A DNA stretch of 64,000 nt from Eonycteris spelaea (taxonomy: Eukaryota > Chordata > Mammalia > Chiroptera > Pteropodidae): contig PUFA01000105.1 of NCBI GenBank assembly GCA_003508835.1, positions 5,580,001 through 5,644,000 on the forward strand, in the 5' to 3' direction. Made by a program: the position numbers and the translations under genes. Within the stretch, counting starts at the first letter, position 1; the number at the start of each line of letters is the position of its first letter. Under the pieces are notes generated by a model, which saw only the letters and a list, made by a program, of their open reading frames with translations, had not been told where the DNA came from and made no database searches. Shown one piece after another: positions 49,790 to 60,804 of the stretch.

Positions 49790-50240
49790 ATGTCACTTAA
49801 GAGGCTATGGCAGGAGAAGCCAAACGAGAAATAAGTGTGACTTGAACCAGGCTAGTGGCAGTGTAGACCGTGAGTGCTGGGACTCGAGTCTGGAGGACTT
49901 GTCAACGAGCTGGACAAAGAGCATCAAGAAAAGAGAGGAAGGCAGGATGTTCTTCCAGTGTTTGGCTCGAGTGGCCAGATGGATGGTGTTGTCCTTAAGA
50001 AAGGCAGGAGAGAGGAGAAGCAGCTCTGGGGAGAGAGAAATCAAAAATTCAGCTCTGGACATGCTGATTCGAACGTTCCCATTCGATAGTCAAGTAGAGG
50101 ATCAGGTAGACAGTGGTACACGTGGATCTGGAAATTAAAGCAGAGATCAGAGGTTGAGCTAGACATTCAAGAGGTATCCGTATTTCCTGATCTCCCAGGA
50201 AAGGGTCCAGAAAGAGAAGAGGGTCAAGAACAAGGCACAA
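49790..50240 (+). mobile_element. Ancient interspersed repeat, family not named
   Basis: 'cttgaaccaggctagtggca', 'gtggccagatggatggtgtt', 'tcagctctggacatgctgat' and 'gtggatctggaaat' follow the order of a widespread ancient mammalian repeat whose other segment appears at 54150-55085. I recognise the consensus phrases but not the family name. The 98-, 85- and 71-codon frames here are artefacts of it. Confidence 0.55.
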
Positions 50241-51254
50241 GCCAAAATCGAGTGCTTCAGCAGAGAAGCCCGCAGAAAGAAACCGTAAAGACAGAGCTAA
50301 GGAAGCAGACAAAAGACCAGGAGAGTGGGGTGTCATGGAAACCTGGACCAGAAGGCTTCCAGAAGCGGCAACACTCCGGCTTTGGAGATCAGTCCCAGGA
50401 GTGCCAAATTTAAAGCGAAGATAATGTCTGTCCCCATCCTGAGTTTAAAACGGCTCATCGTAGATCGTACAGTCCACTGAAACAGTTAACCGTACGTTGT
50501 CCCAAATGAAGGAATGTCGAATGAGTCCTTTGGTTGAAACCAGTCACCATGCGACAGAATCAGACTAGAGGAGGCATTTTTCACGACTCACACATAACCT
50601 AAAAATGCAGAAGTGCGAGCCTTGTTGCCCAGGGCCCCTGTGAGTGTGGCTGACTGGTGTGAGGAAGAGCCAGCAGCTCCGAACCCCGATCCCCCCGCAG
50701 CATGGCTGTGTCCCTGCTGCTGCATATTTCAACAGTCTCCAGCAGCTTTTGAAACCATTTAGGAGCCCGGGGGTAGCCAGGAGCTTCACAGATCACTGCC
50801 AGCAGCTGAGCGATTCTGTCTGAACCAGCACAGAGGAAGACAGGGCCAAAACAGCCACCGTCTTTATTCCGCATTTCCAGCACAATTCGCCTAATGGAAA
50901 TGTGCAGAATTTCCATGCCGAAGTTCAGAATCAAGTTTTCTCTAGAAAGATAAAAGCAGGGGAGGGTGTGTACTCTGAGGAAGTGACTTTTAAACAAAGA
51001 CAGTGAGCACCGTAGTGTGTGCTCCCGGCTCCTCCCGAGCCGAATACACTGTTAATGATGAATTTCCAGCATTATCTCTTTCCGTTTGTCCACCCTTCCT
51101 GGAGCCAGACCCCCCAACATGCTCCGCTTTGCGGTTGAAACTGTGCTTCTGCAAGAGCATCCTATCCCGAGGCCCTGCGTTCATGTCACTCGAGAGAGAT
51201 TTAGCAGACTGGATAGGAACGCCGCTGGCCACAGGAGGATTCATGACATCGCTC
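50241..51254. other. Unassigned sequence
   Basis: No repeat is recognised. Minus-strand frames of 132 and 89 codons and the start of the 270-codon plus frame overlap here. None has domain features. Confidence 0.4.
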
Positions 51255-51412
51255 AGCATTTATGTCACACTTATGTTCACGTTTCTCACCCATTCCCTGC
51301 AGGATCCCTGGGAGGCAGGTGATCGCTGTTATCTTCAGAGTTCAGTGAGGCAGAACAACTTGCCCGGGGTTGCCCAACACAAAGAGGCTGAGTGGGAGCT
51401 CAGTGTGCTCTC
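51255..51412 (-). mobile_element. MIR SINE, diverged
   Basis: 'tatgtcacacttatgttcac', 'tccctgggaggcaggtgatc', 'aacaacttgcccggggttgc' and 'ccaacacaaagaggctgag' fit a reverse-complement MIR. It lies inside the 270-codon frame 51003-51815, which argues against that frame being a gene. Confidence 0.6.
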
Positions 51413-52064
51413 TGGCCCCCGAGGCACACGCAGACAGTACGAGCAATTCATCAGCAGGGGCCAGGGAAATGCAGACCCAAACCAACGGCGAAAATCCTGC
51501 CACCCTCCCACTCCCAATAGATCGATCTCCCAAAGCAATCCCTTCCCAAACACAAGGCCAGGGAGAGAATCCATGTGGTGGTGCCCAGGGAACCACGGGA
51601 GGTGTATGGGAGGGTCATTCTCCCCATTCCCACTGCTCCCCCTCAGCCTTATCCCGGTGCATGTCAGGGAGAAAGCCTGTGTGAGCAGCACTCTCTGCTG
51701 TTTGCTGTTAACAGATGAGAGCCTCACACTTGCACTATTTAAACCTCCCTCCTCCCCACAACACGCAAATGCACAATCACACTGTGGCCAATTCCAAATC
51801 ACGTCTCTAGTTTAGAAACTGTTTATGTCGCTGTGGCTTTGGAAGCCCTCATAAATTCGGTTTCTTCTCTTTTAACGTTTTTTCTCCTTTGCATATCCCA
51901 TAAGCTGTGCTTCTTGAAGCATGCTTCCGCTAGCAGATAGCTTCTTATTCCTTCAGCTTCGAAAGAGAAATTATTATCGGAGCAAATGCGATCTTGGATG
52001 TAGTGAAGTCGGATTAGAACCAATTATGACTTAATGAGAAAAGCAATCTCATAAGGCAGCTCTG
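51413..52064. other. Unassigned sequence
   Basis: No gene or repeat is recognised. Low stop density between 51330 and 51810 yields overlapping frames on both strands. Confidence 0.4.
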
Positions 52065-52335
52065 TTTTAATGGTAAGGGACATAGATTAAGAGGTTGGAG
52101 GTCAGGAGTTTAAATCTTGGCTCCTGCGCTTATGGCTATGCGATCTTGCTGACACACGTGATTCTCTCAATGAACAGAAGAAATTGCTAATTTCTAACAA
52201 GTTACTTGGGTCTATGAATGTCAGTCCCTTAGTAAAGCCACATTCAAAGTGAATCATGGGAATTAAATGAGCTAATATATGTAAAGTATCCCACACAATC
52301 ATAACACATAGTACATAGGCAATAAATATTATTTT
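52065..52335 (+). mobile_element. MIR SINE, full length
   Basis: 'ggtcaggagtttaaatcttg', 'gggaattaaatgagctaata', 'tatgtaaagtatcccacaca' and 'tacataggcaataaatatta' follow MIR order; the middle is diverged. Confidence 0.78.
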
Positions 52336-53150
52336 CCTCTCCTGAGGGAAGTAATTAGGAATATTTCTATCCCATCATAAATTCTATTTCACAGCTAAGG
52401 AACAAGGCTTTTCTAAACATCCAAGGTGGCCTAGGTTTCCATATCAGTTTCTTAAGTCAATGTCCTTTTTGTCCAACAGGAAGTTCACGGTTCTTTACGT
52501 TTATTAAAGAAATACCTTTGAATGATAAGCACAGGAAGGCCACAGCTAAGATATTAAATAAAATAGTACTAACGTGAATAGCTTAGAACATAATTAGATA
52601 TATTATGTAACGACTTTTCATGAAGAGAGAAAACCCTTCTGCGATTTTAAAAACCCAAGTAGATAACGGAATTGGTCATGACCCCTGTCCTCATCCTTCA
52701 CCTCGGGGCATTGCAGCAGGTGCGTCAGTTTCTGTTGGTAAATCAAAGTCCAGAGACAAGGTGACTTAGCAGTCATGCCGGCGTGTAGCACAATATGCGT
52801 TTTTTGCTAGAGATGAGGTGATGGACGAACGCCCTGGCACAAGTGAGCTGCATGGTGGTCCCATGCTCCGCTTGATCTACTCGAGCACCTTTTCCAAAAG
52901 GCACCCTCTGCTCCCAGGAAATATGGTATTTTAAAAGCCAAATGAAAGTGGATCTTTATTCTGGTGCCAGTGAGAAGGAGCATGCCTGCCCGAAGCCAGA
53001 CGCGGCAGCGAAAGACTCTGTATTTCATTGTGATTTCTTTCCTATGCGCATCCATCTTGGCCTGCCATGCTTTTGCTCATATAACCCCAAGCCCTCTTCA
53101 GCCAAAAATGAATCATGCATGCACACTTGAAGAGAGGGAGAGAGAGGGGT
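52336..53150. other. Unassigned sequence
   Basis: No gene or repeat recognised apart from the purine-rich lead-in at 53129-53149. Confidence 0.45.
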
Positions 53151-53207
53151 GGGAGAGAGAGGGAAAGAGAGGGAAAGAGAGGGAGAGGGAGAGGGAGAGG
53201 AGAGGGA

Positions 53208-53253
<46 letters not shown>
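53151..53253 (+). repeat. Long (GGGAGA)n/(GA)n purine tract
   Basis: 103 consecutive purines. GGGAGA and GGGAAAGA units pass into pure (GA)n, and a further 21 purines precede a single T at 53150. Arg/Glu- and Ser/Leu-rich frames over it are artefacts. Confidence 0.96.
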
Positions 53254-53257
<4 letters not shown>

Positions 53258-54149
53258 TATATATATGGCTCTGATTCCTCTTGGCATAAATTTTGGATCC
53301 GCTTCATTAGGTTAACCATCTGGGTCATTTCGATTCTCTTTTCTGTCCTGAAAAATTGTAGCATCTGAATCGCCCCAATCCCAGTTCTCCCCCACACAGT
53401 CCCAACCAGCTGCATAAGTGTGCAACTCCATAAAGAGAACATCATTAATGTTTCTGGAAGATTGGAGAATTTTTCAATCCACATAGGATCAAATAGTCAG
53501 AGGTCCAGAGTTAATCTCTATGTTGGTCAGAGCAGACGAAGGCCCATCCTGTCTCAGAATAATGACTTACAACAGGGTATTCTCTCCCTATCCCCATTTC
53601 TGAACTCTCTGATGAGCACATAATTGGTACAGCATCCAACAAATCAAATGTGACTTGGTAATTTCATCTGTATCCACCCAAATTGCCCCGAAATGGCTGC
53701 TGTGGCCTTTGGCCTCTTCCTAACTGCTTGACTTTATTTATGCCAAAGGAAGCGATCATATTTTGGCTTAATGTAACTCCTGGAAGGCCCTAAGAATCCC
53801 CAAGCTTGCAAAAGGTAAATGCTTAATGCATATATAAATGTAATTGTTGGAAGACAATGCCTATTAAATCCTTCTATTACTGAGTTTTTACACCTCGGGA
53901 TTTTAAAAGTTCAGAAAATAAAGACAGGAAGTTCAAATGAATTAGACTGGTCATGGCAAATTCAACAGTCAATTACCTCACTTGACCATGGCCAGGAAAA
54001 AGTTGTCTTTAAAGACGTAAGACTGCAGCAAGCTTTAAGAGACAGAACATCATAAGTAAAAAACGCTCTTTTGTTATTGTTTTACATACACTTGACCGAT
54101 TTCTTAAACATCTGCTTCTTCTTAAGACCTAACTTATTCAGTCGTCCAA
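53254..54149. other. Unassigned sequence
   Basis: No gene or named repeat recognised. Confidence 0.45.
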
Positions 54150-54411
54150 CCAATATTCACTAATTTACTACTATTTATCGCCACCTGCTAAAAGCCAAGA
54201 ATAAAACCGAACGAGCCAGACACAATCCAGAACGGTAAATAAGATTTTACAGTATAGCAGAGTAACCACATGAAAGCGAAGTACCAGGTGTTACAGAGAC
54301 ACTTAGGAAGAGAAACCAACCCAGACCCGGGGAGTCATAAAAACATCTCGGGAAAACAAGGTATCCAATAAAACCTAAACGATGGACAAGCATTGGGCCG
54401 AGAGGCATGGC
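54150..54411 (+). mobile_element. Ancient unnamed repeat, left segment
   Basis: 'gaacgagccagacacaatcc', 'gcgaagtaccaggtgttaca' and 'aaccaacccagacccgggga' resemble the upstream part of the same ancient repeat seen at 49790-50240. It is interrupted by an MLT1 LTR. Confidence 0.5.
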
Positions 54412-54789
54412 TGCTGTCTCAGCGTGTTAGAGCTGCTACAGCAGAATTCTGCAGACCGAGTCCTGTGCAACAAACACGTCTCACAGATCCAGAGGCTTGA
54501 AGCCCTGGACCGGAGTGCCAGCATGGTCAGTTCTTACTGAGGACCCTCTTTCTGGTTTTGTCCTCGCACGGCCTTCCTGGGTGGCTGCATGTAGATAAAG
54601 AAAGATCTCATGTCTCTTCCTCTTTTTATAAGGGCATGCATCCCTTCACGAGGACCCCTCCCTCATGACCTCATCTAACCTTAACTCCCTCCCCTAAGCC
54701 CCGCCTCCAAATACCAACACATTAGGGGTTAGGGTTGTGACGGGTTAATTTATGCGTGGTGAGGGGTTGATGCAGACATTCAGTTCCGA
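54412..54789 (-). mobile_element. MLT1 (ERVL-MaLR) LTR
   Basis: The plus strand carries a reverse-complement MLT1: 'gtctcagcgtgttagagctg' at the start, 'cttcctctttttataagggc', 'ccctccctcatgacctcatc', 'gcctccaaataccaacacat' and 'taggggttagggttgtgacg'. It is a non-coding, old solo LTR of about 375 bp. The telomere-like TTAGGG phrase inside is part of the LTR consensus. Confidence 0.8.
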
Positions 54790-55085
54790 ACAGTGGGGAA
54801 ATATGTATTCCAGGCAGGCAGGGAAAACACAGTATGTGCAAAATTCGAGAGGCTGGAGAGATGCTGGCTCGTTGCAGGAATTAAAAGCAGTTTTGTAGAA
54901 CTGTGTTTCCAAGTGGAAAAGAAGCATGAGCAGTAAGAGGGGAGAGATGGAATTTAGCCTAAGATCAAAGATCCGCATTTTCAAAGTGGAGAAATGTCAT
55001 AATTAGCTTTTGGTGGTCAAACTATTATTCTGTTAGCTCTGTGAGAGAGGGATCGGATGGGAGCAAGTTGAAAGCAGTGAATTTG
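54790..55085 (+). mobile_element. Ancient unnamed repeat, right segment
   Basis: 'tattccaggcaggcagggaa' and 'acacagtatgtgcaaaattc' resume the repeat broken at 54411, followed by a decayed downstream part to about 55085. Confidence 0.5.
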
Positions 55086-55589
55086 TATACGCCAGGACCT
55101 AGGTTTAGATTGACCGAAACTGAGTGCTCTGATACATGCGGATTACTTTTTGCTCTAATTAACTTTTTCGGTTGCAAAACCCACCCTTAGCAAACTCTGT
55201 TACCCGGATATAGCATCCAGACTCCAGGTATCATTCCTGAAAAAGCCGTCAGCACATCCTGAGAAGTTGCCCACAAATCATATGGTAATGACCAGGCACC
55301 GCTCAAGTGTATTCACACTGCAGCCCTAAAGAAGCCCCCCAGGAGTGCCTGGGAAAGAACCCAGCTCCTGCTTCGCGAGGCATGGGGCGGGGGCTGAGCA
55401 GGCCAGGTTTGATGAGAGCCCACTCCACACGTGGGGACTGGTCTTGGAAGCTGGTGGAAATAAGGGTGATCCCAACTCGGGTGGTGACAATAGGAACGAA
55501 ATTGGCGAAAACTGACAGATTCAAGATGACGCTGTGGGACAGAACTTAGCTAATGACTGAATACAGGGAAAGACAAGTTTCCCAATAAA
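55086..55589. other. Unassigned sequence
   Basis: No gene or repeat recognised. Complementary 80- and 73-codon frames at 55303-55549 have no features. Confidence 0.4.
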
Positions 55590-55860
55590 GAAATAAAGAA
55601 ATTGAGATACAATTCACATAGAACATCCTATTAGTTTTAGGCGTACAACCTAATGACTCGACACTTGTCTCTATATTGCAAAATTATCACAAGTCTCGTT
55701 AACATCCAGCACCATGCAGTTACAAATTTCTTTTTTTCTTGTGGTGAGAACTTTAAAGATCCTTTTAGAGAAATGATAAGCACATTTTTCACTCAAGACC
55801 TGACCATCCATCGAGCTGAAATCTCGGCCTCTTTTGCATCTCTGAGAGACGTTCACACGC
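55590..55860 (-). mobile_element. LINE-1 3' UTR, inverted
   Basis: 'ttgagatacaattcacatag', 'ttaggcgtacaacctaatga', 'ttgcaaaattatcacaagtc' and 'cttgtggtgagaactttaaa' match the reverse complement of an L1MA/L1MB 3' UTR. Confidence 0.7.
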
Positions 55861-56839
55861 GTCCCGTCTGTCAACATCACCAGTAGCACGATGTCTTCCT
55901 GGCAAAAATAATAAGCCCACGTGGCAGATGAGAAACAAAATAATAAAGCGAGAGATGCTCGTTTTCCTCCTCTATGCCTTTAAGCTCCTCCTTTGCCTTC
56001 TGGGACCTTCTACCCTCTAAGCACTTAGGGCCGACGAATGGCCCTGCTGTTCCCCACGCTGCCCTCCGCCTTCCTTGGAAAATCCCAGACTCTTCTGTTC
56101 TGCTCACACTTATTCAAAGGGAACTCTCCCCTTAGCCAGCCGCCAGGTGGGAAGGAGGGCGAGTATCAAGGCCATGGCGGATAATGCTTGATATGTTTAC
56201 CCTATTTTACATCCGTTACCAGCTGACGACAGTCACTTTTATCTGGACCTCTGTTCGCTCATCGTAAAACTAAGTGCTCGGAGTAGATTAGGGGTCATAA
56301 TTTCAAATACTTACAGAGGCTGAGTGTGGAACATGATGAGTGAAACAAATTGAAGTGTTAGGTAAGCAGGAGAGATTTGCTCGGGGACTTATTGAGCTCC
56401 TGACCCGTGTAAAAGGAACAGCCTGTCTTCAGCCTCAGTTGACGATTGTCCTTCAGGCTCCTTGTTGCCAGATCGTCCCTTTTTTTTTTTTTCAAAAGAA
56501 TTTGGTAACAAATTTTTTAATATAATTATCCAATTTCAAAAACTTGGCAATGTAACGCATTTGAATTTGTAAAGTGTATGAGCCGGTAGTGTGTGGACCA
56601 AACGGAACACATCTGGTGGCCAAAGTTGGTCTGCAAACTGGCATCCTCTGGAGTGGACATCCTCTGAGGCTTTTTCTGGTTTTTCAACTGTGGGGAAAAT
56701 CTAAGGTGGCTTCACCTTCAAGACTTACCCTCTAAAATTGTGGAAGTCCAGACTCCAGGGCAGACCAGAGGTACACTAAGTGGATACCAATGGGTTGCCT
56801 ACAGCATCCTTCGAATTCCATCAAATAAATTCTTCAGTA
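55861..56839. other. Unassigned sequence
   Basis: No gene or named repeat recognised. A T run lies at 56480-56491. Confidence 0.4.
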
Positions 56840-57135
56840 CAGTTATTTCTCAGTATCCAGAGGGGATCAGTGCCAAGACCCCTGCAGCTACCAAAACCCA
56901 TGGATTCCCAAGTCCCTTATATAAAATGGCACAGCATTTGTATCTAACCTAAGCGCTTCCTCTCATATACTTCAATCATTTCTGGGTTACTTATAATACC
57001 TAATAATACAATGTAAATGCTGGGCGAATAGTCGTTGTACTTCATTATTTAGAGACTAATGATGAAAGCAGTCTGAACATGTTCAGTATACATGCGATCA
57101 TCATAGGCCTAACCACCTAGTACACGTCAGTCATG
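56840..57135 (+). mobile_element. MER2 (Tigger-type DNA transposon)
   Basis: 'cagttatttctcagtatcca' starts the terminal repeat, followed by 'cccaagtcccttatataaaa', 'tttctgggttacttataata', 'caatgtaaatgctgggcgaa' and 'gaacatgttcagtatacatg'. The 3' terminal repeat is missing. Confidence 0.85.
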
Positions 57136-58370
57136 GCGTAACTTTTTTCCTCGAATATGTCATACCTGTGGTTACTTCGACATGGAGGGCTGTCCGTACA
57201 CATGACTAACCTCATTTCTGTTGCCTTACAACACCAGTAAGGTTTGAAGCTGTCTAATGTGAAAGTTGTAACTGGTAATTTCTCCGAATAAATGACCCGT
57301 TGACCCAAACTTAAAGGAGGTTAGCCAGATTAAAATTAATGTCATCAGGATCATGTTATACTCAAATGATGTGCAAACAGATTTTTTTCTAGCTATGAAA
57401 CTTGAGAATAATGATGAGGGTTTTATTAAATACGTCGTTGATTATTTCTCATCGTTCTCTGGGTTAGCTGGGCATTTCCAGTCTAAGCCAGCGTGGCTTC
57501 TCTCTGTGGTCAGCTGGGGGCTCAGCTACCGCTGGGTGGCCCAAGATGGCTTCAGTCTCATGCCTTGTGTGTTTGGCCTAAGGAGCCTCAGTGGAAGGAC
57601 TCGCCTCTCTCCCTACGATCGCTCATCCTGCAATAGGCTCATCAGGGCTTCTTCGCAACGTAGTCTCAGGGTTCCAGAAGGGGAAAGAAAAGAAAGCCAC
57701 TTGGCTCCTCCATGTTACACACTCAGCCCTCGTAAGCATTTGAATTCGTCACTTCTGATGTCCTCAGGGTCCTTTCTCAGTCCCTGATTATATCTCGTTT
57801 GTTAATGTCCCATTGGCCGGGATCTCAGACCTCGTCGTTCTCCACCCCACACATCGGTCCCCCACTCCCCAGGCTCGCCAATTGTAAGAATGGCCCCTGC
57901 GCACCATCTTAGGGAGTGTGCAAGCTGGTGAGACCATCACTGCCTGAGAACAGCACATCTTTACTTTCTTCTTCTGAAGCTGCCCGTGTGGTACGAGGCA
58001 CTTGGCAAGAATGTCTCTCCTCTGGACTCCACGTGGGCATGGGCCTCTGTCTTGCCTGGGTACCTCGTCACCTTATCCTAGGGTTTGACTATCTTGTAGA
58101 CAGTATTCTTTGAGACCCGAGGATCAATGGCACCAGATCCCTTCTGAGATATTCAGGCCTCACTTAGGTCCACCTTGTCTGATCTTTCTCCTTAGACCTT
58201 TGCAGGAAGGTCTTTTCATTTACCGGCAGGAAAATTTTCTTAAATCATATTCTCTACTTTCTCAGCTCTATGATTTAAGCTCCATAATCGGTCCTCCAAG
58301 CATTGGCTCAATATTTTTCAATTCAAGCCTTGACAAAGGTCTGATTTGCCTGAGGTCAGCATGAGGTCTA
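57136..58370. other. Unclassified sequence with one arm of a diverged direct repeat
   Basis: 57329-57440 is one copy of a diverged pair with 58547-58650. 57455-57790 resembles an old medium-reiteration LTR-like repeat on the minus strand ('ctcatcctgcaataggctca', 'gtctcagggttccagaag'), at low confidence. The 144-codon frame at 57353-57787 crosses both and is unlikely to be a gene. Confidence 0.4.
57329..57440 (+). repeat. Diverged direct repeat, copy A
   Basis: An exact 18-base match (57329-57346) with 58547-58564 is followed by matching blocks 'gtgcaaacagatttt' and 'gaaacttgagaataatgat'. The pair spacing is 1,218 bp. Confidence 0.7.
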
Positions 58371-59519
58371 AAGGTCAAGCTCAGAGCTTCAATTTTTATG
58401 AATATTCATGAGGTTGGACAGGAAATCTTCACGAAGGCTCTCTTCGATAGAGATTATTCGATAATGGGAAAGAATAAAATGGTAATTTTCAAAATAAGCT
58501 AACAATTGCTTCTATTTTGGCATACATTCAAATGGGATTTAAACACATTAAAATTAATGTCATCTGGGCACGAGCATTGTGCAAATAGATTTTGTCCGCT
58601 TTTGAAATTTGAGAATGATAAGATAATGCAAGGTGGTTTTTTAATGCCTGTAAAGTGACTTTAATAACTTTCAATTGACATTTTATGCAACCTTAGTTCG
58701 GATTGTTTGCATATAATACTCTGAGTCTCTTAGAAAGAAAAAAGAAACATTAACGCAGTTACCACTTTGCATGACGTGCTATTGAATTCTGTTCTCCATC
58801 TTGTTTAAAACACTCTCTTGGGATAGCTGAGTAGTTTTTAAAATTACACTTGTTAATTGTTTTTAAGAAGGCAACGACTTTAGCATGTTGTTTTTACAAT
58901 TTATACATCTAAAGTTATTTTAAAATGAGTTTTTATAAAAGCATAGAGATAACTGGCCAGGAATTTGGTGCTAAATTCCTACACTGTGGATGAATATAAC
59001 AATGTTATTACTTTCACCCATCCTGATGTGCTCATCATAATTTATAAAAGACCATCAGTACACGACGCTGTAAGAAAAGTCAGTTCACATTGTTTTGGAA
59101 GTTGATCTTGTCTACACTGAGCCTAATGTTTATGTTGGCCTTTTATGACACGCCATCTCTAAGTTATTTTTCATTGTGTAGTTGTGCATTTTTTTTATCT
59201 GGTTTTAAGGACCCAGCCAAAAAAAATCATCATTTCTGGGAAAAGTAAAGAGAAAATACACAAGAAGCAAGAGAAACAGTAGCCATTTCTGTGTTTTCTT
59301 AGGAAACAGGCATCGTTACTAACGTAATATATTAAAAACAGAGATGATAGACCCGCTGTTTCCTGGTCTCATTCCACTCTGGGCACCGCCTGTTAGGAAG
59401 ACCATGGACACGTGTGGTTCATTCAGACGGAAGAAGAACTAAAAATAACAGTATGTTTTGCAAATAAAATAAAGTTCTCTGAGAGATCATAATGCATTTG
59501 ACAAAGAGAAGATTCAGGG
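58371..59519. other. AT-rich single-copy block, possible conserved non-coding DNA
   Basis: No transposon hallmarks were seen over 1.1 kb. The block includes a palindromic ATGAATATTCAT at 58398-58409 and copy B of the direct repeat. Its composition resembles conserved enhancer-rich intergenic DNA, which is an inference. Confidence 0.4.
58547..58650 (+). repeat. Diverged direct repeat, copy B
   Basis: This is the partner of 57329-57440. The matching blocks are the 18-base start, then 'gtgcaaatagatttt' and 'gaaatttgagaatgat'. Confidence 0.7.
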
Positions 59520-60145
59520 TGTGACGGTTAATTCTATGTGCCATTTTGACTGGGCTAAAAGATGCCCAGATAGTTGGTAAAGCATGACTTCTGGATGTGT
59601 CTGTGAAAGTGTTTCTATGAGAAATGAGCATTTGAATCAGTACACTAGGAAAAGAAAACCTCCCTCGCCAATCAAGTGGACATCATCTGAGCTCCTGAGG
59701 GCCTGGACAGAGCAAAAAGGCAGAGGAAGGGCCGGCTGCTCTCTCCCCGAGACATCCATCCTCCCTTACCCTCGGACAACAGCCTTCAGACTCCAGGGCT
59801 TACAACATCGGCCTGTAATTCTTGAGCCTTTGGACTCAGACTGGGACTTACCCCATCAGCTCCACTGGTTCACAGGCCTCCAGACTCAGACCGAATCACA
59901 CCACCAGTCTTCCTGGTTCTCTAGCCTGTAAATGGGAGCTCACAGAACTTCTCAGCCTCCATAATCCCTGAGCCAATTCTTATAATTAAAAATAGATAGA
60001 TGATAGATGACAGATATAGATATAGATAGAATGATGATGATGATAGATAGATATAGATGATAGATAGATATGTGTGTATGTATGTGTGTGCATGTGTGTG
60101 TGTATCTCTTGTTAGTTATTTCTCTGGAAAACCCTGAGAAATACA
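59520..60145 (+). mobile_element. MLT2B-like (ERVL) solo LTR
   Basis: It starts 'tgtgacggttaattctatgt', continues 'gggctaaaagatgcccagat', 'gtgtctgtgaaagtgtttct', 'aaaaggcagaggaagggccg' and 'cagcctccataatccctgag', and ends 'ttctctggaaaaccctgag' plus 'aaataca'. It carries an internal expanded (GATA)/(GATG)/(GT) simple repeat at about 59990-60105. No internal retroviral genes flank it. The 115-codon frame at 59584-59931 is LTR sequence. Confidence 0.88.
59990..60105 (+). repeat. Compound (GATA)/(GATG)/(GT) microsatellite in LTR
   Basis: Interspersed GATA and GATG units pass into GTAT and GT units. It has expanded from the AT-rich region near the polyadenylation part of the LTR. Confidence 0.85.
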
Positions 60146-60752
60146 TGGGAAATTTAGACTCTCTCCTTTGAAACGTCTGAAGAACTGCATGGGAAGAGAA
60201 ATCAGTCTTCTTTTATTGGCTCTCTGGGAGATGAGGTTCTTTTTCCCTGTTGACTGTAAAGCAGTCTTAGTCAGAGATGTTCAAGAACAGAAGGGACTGA
60301 CTCATGGGTCCCCCATGGCGGAAATGTCTAACCACCGCGAGGCTAACGGAGATGCCATACCAAACGTGGGAGCACCAGACAGGTGACTGGAACAGTCGAG
60401 TTTTAACGTTCCTTTGTCTCCTCCGCCTGAGATTTCCAAATGGCATGAGCGTTAAGAACAGGTATCAGGCGAACCTGGTCTGCCTTTAGCTTTTTTGTGA
60501 TGCTCAGCGGCACCTACAGAGTGGGGCCCCTTGGAGGGTTACCAGACAAACCGCATGCTCGGTGAGCACTCAGGGCGTCACACAGTTCTCTGTTAGTTAG
60601 TTCCCACCTTTGTTATTCATGCGATCTCTTGAAGAGCCTTTCGGAGAACGCTTCCAGAATACAACAACAAAACATAGACCGGGCACGTCTTTTTTATGGC
60701 AGAGAAAGGAAAGGACAGAGTAGCTGTAGGAGAATAGAAGACTCATCTATTT

Positions 60753-60754
<2 letters not shown>
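60146..60754. other. Unassigned sequence
   Basis: No gene or named repeat recognised. Confidence 0.4.

Positions 60755-60802
<48 letters not shown>
60755..60802 (+). repeat. (AC)n microsatellite
   Basis: 24 uninterrupted AC units, the longest pure dinucleotide run in the window. Confidence 0.97.

Positions 60803-60804
<2 letters not shown>

Noticed and set aside
53042..53484. Frames of 81-134 codons across a GA-rich region
   Set aside because: They are low-complexity translation of the purine tract with unrelated flanks, and frames occur on both strands.
54722..54736. Interstitial telomere-like TTAGGGG-TTAGGG phrase
   Set aside because: It is the expected consensus of the inverted MLT1 LTR and is too short for an interstitial telomere array.
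59584..59931. 115-codon frame
   Set aside because: It lies entirely within the MLT2B-like LTR, which is non-coding.
59515..60150. Possible 5-bp target duplication around the MLT2B-like LTR
   Set aside because: The five bases flanking each side (caggg and tggga) do not match, so no target duplication can be claimed.
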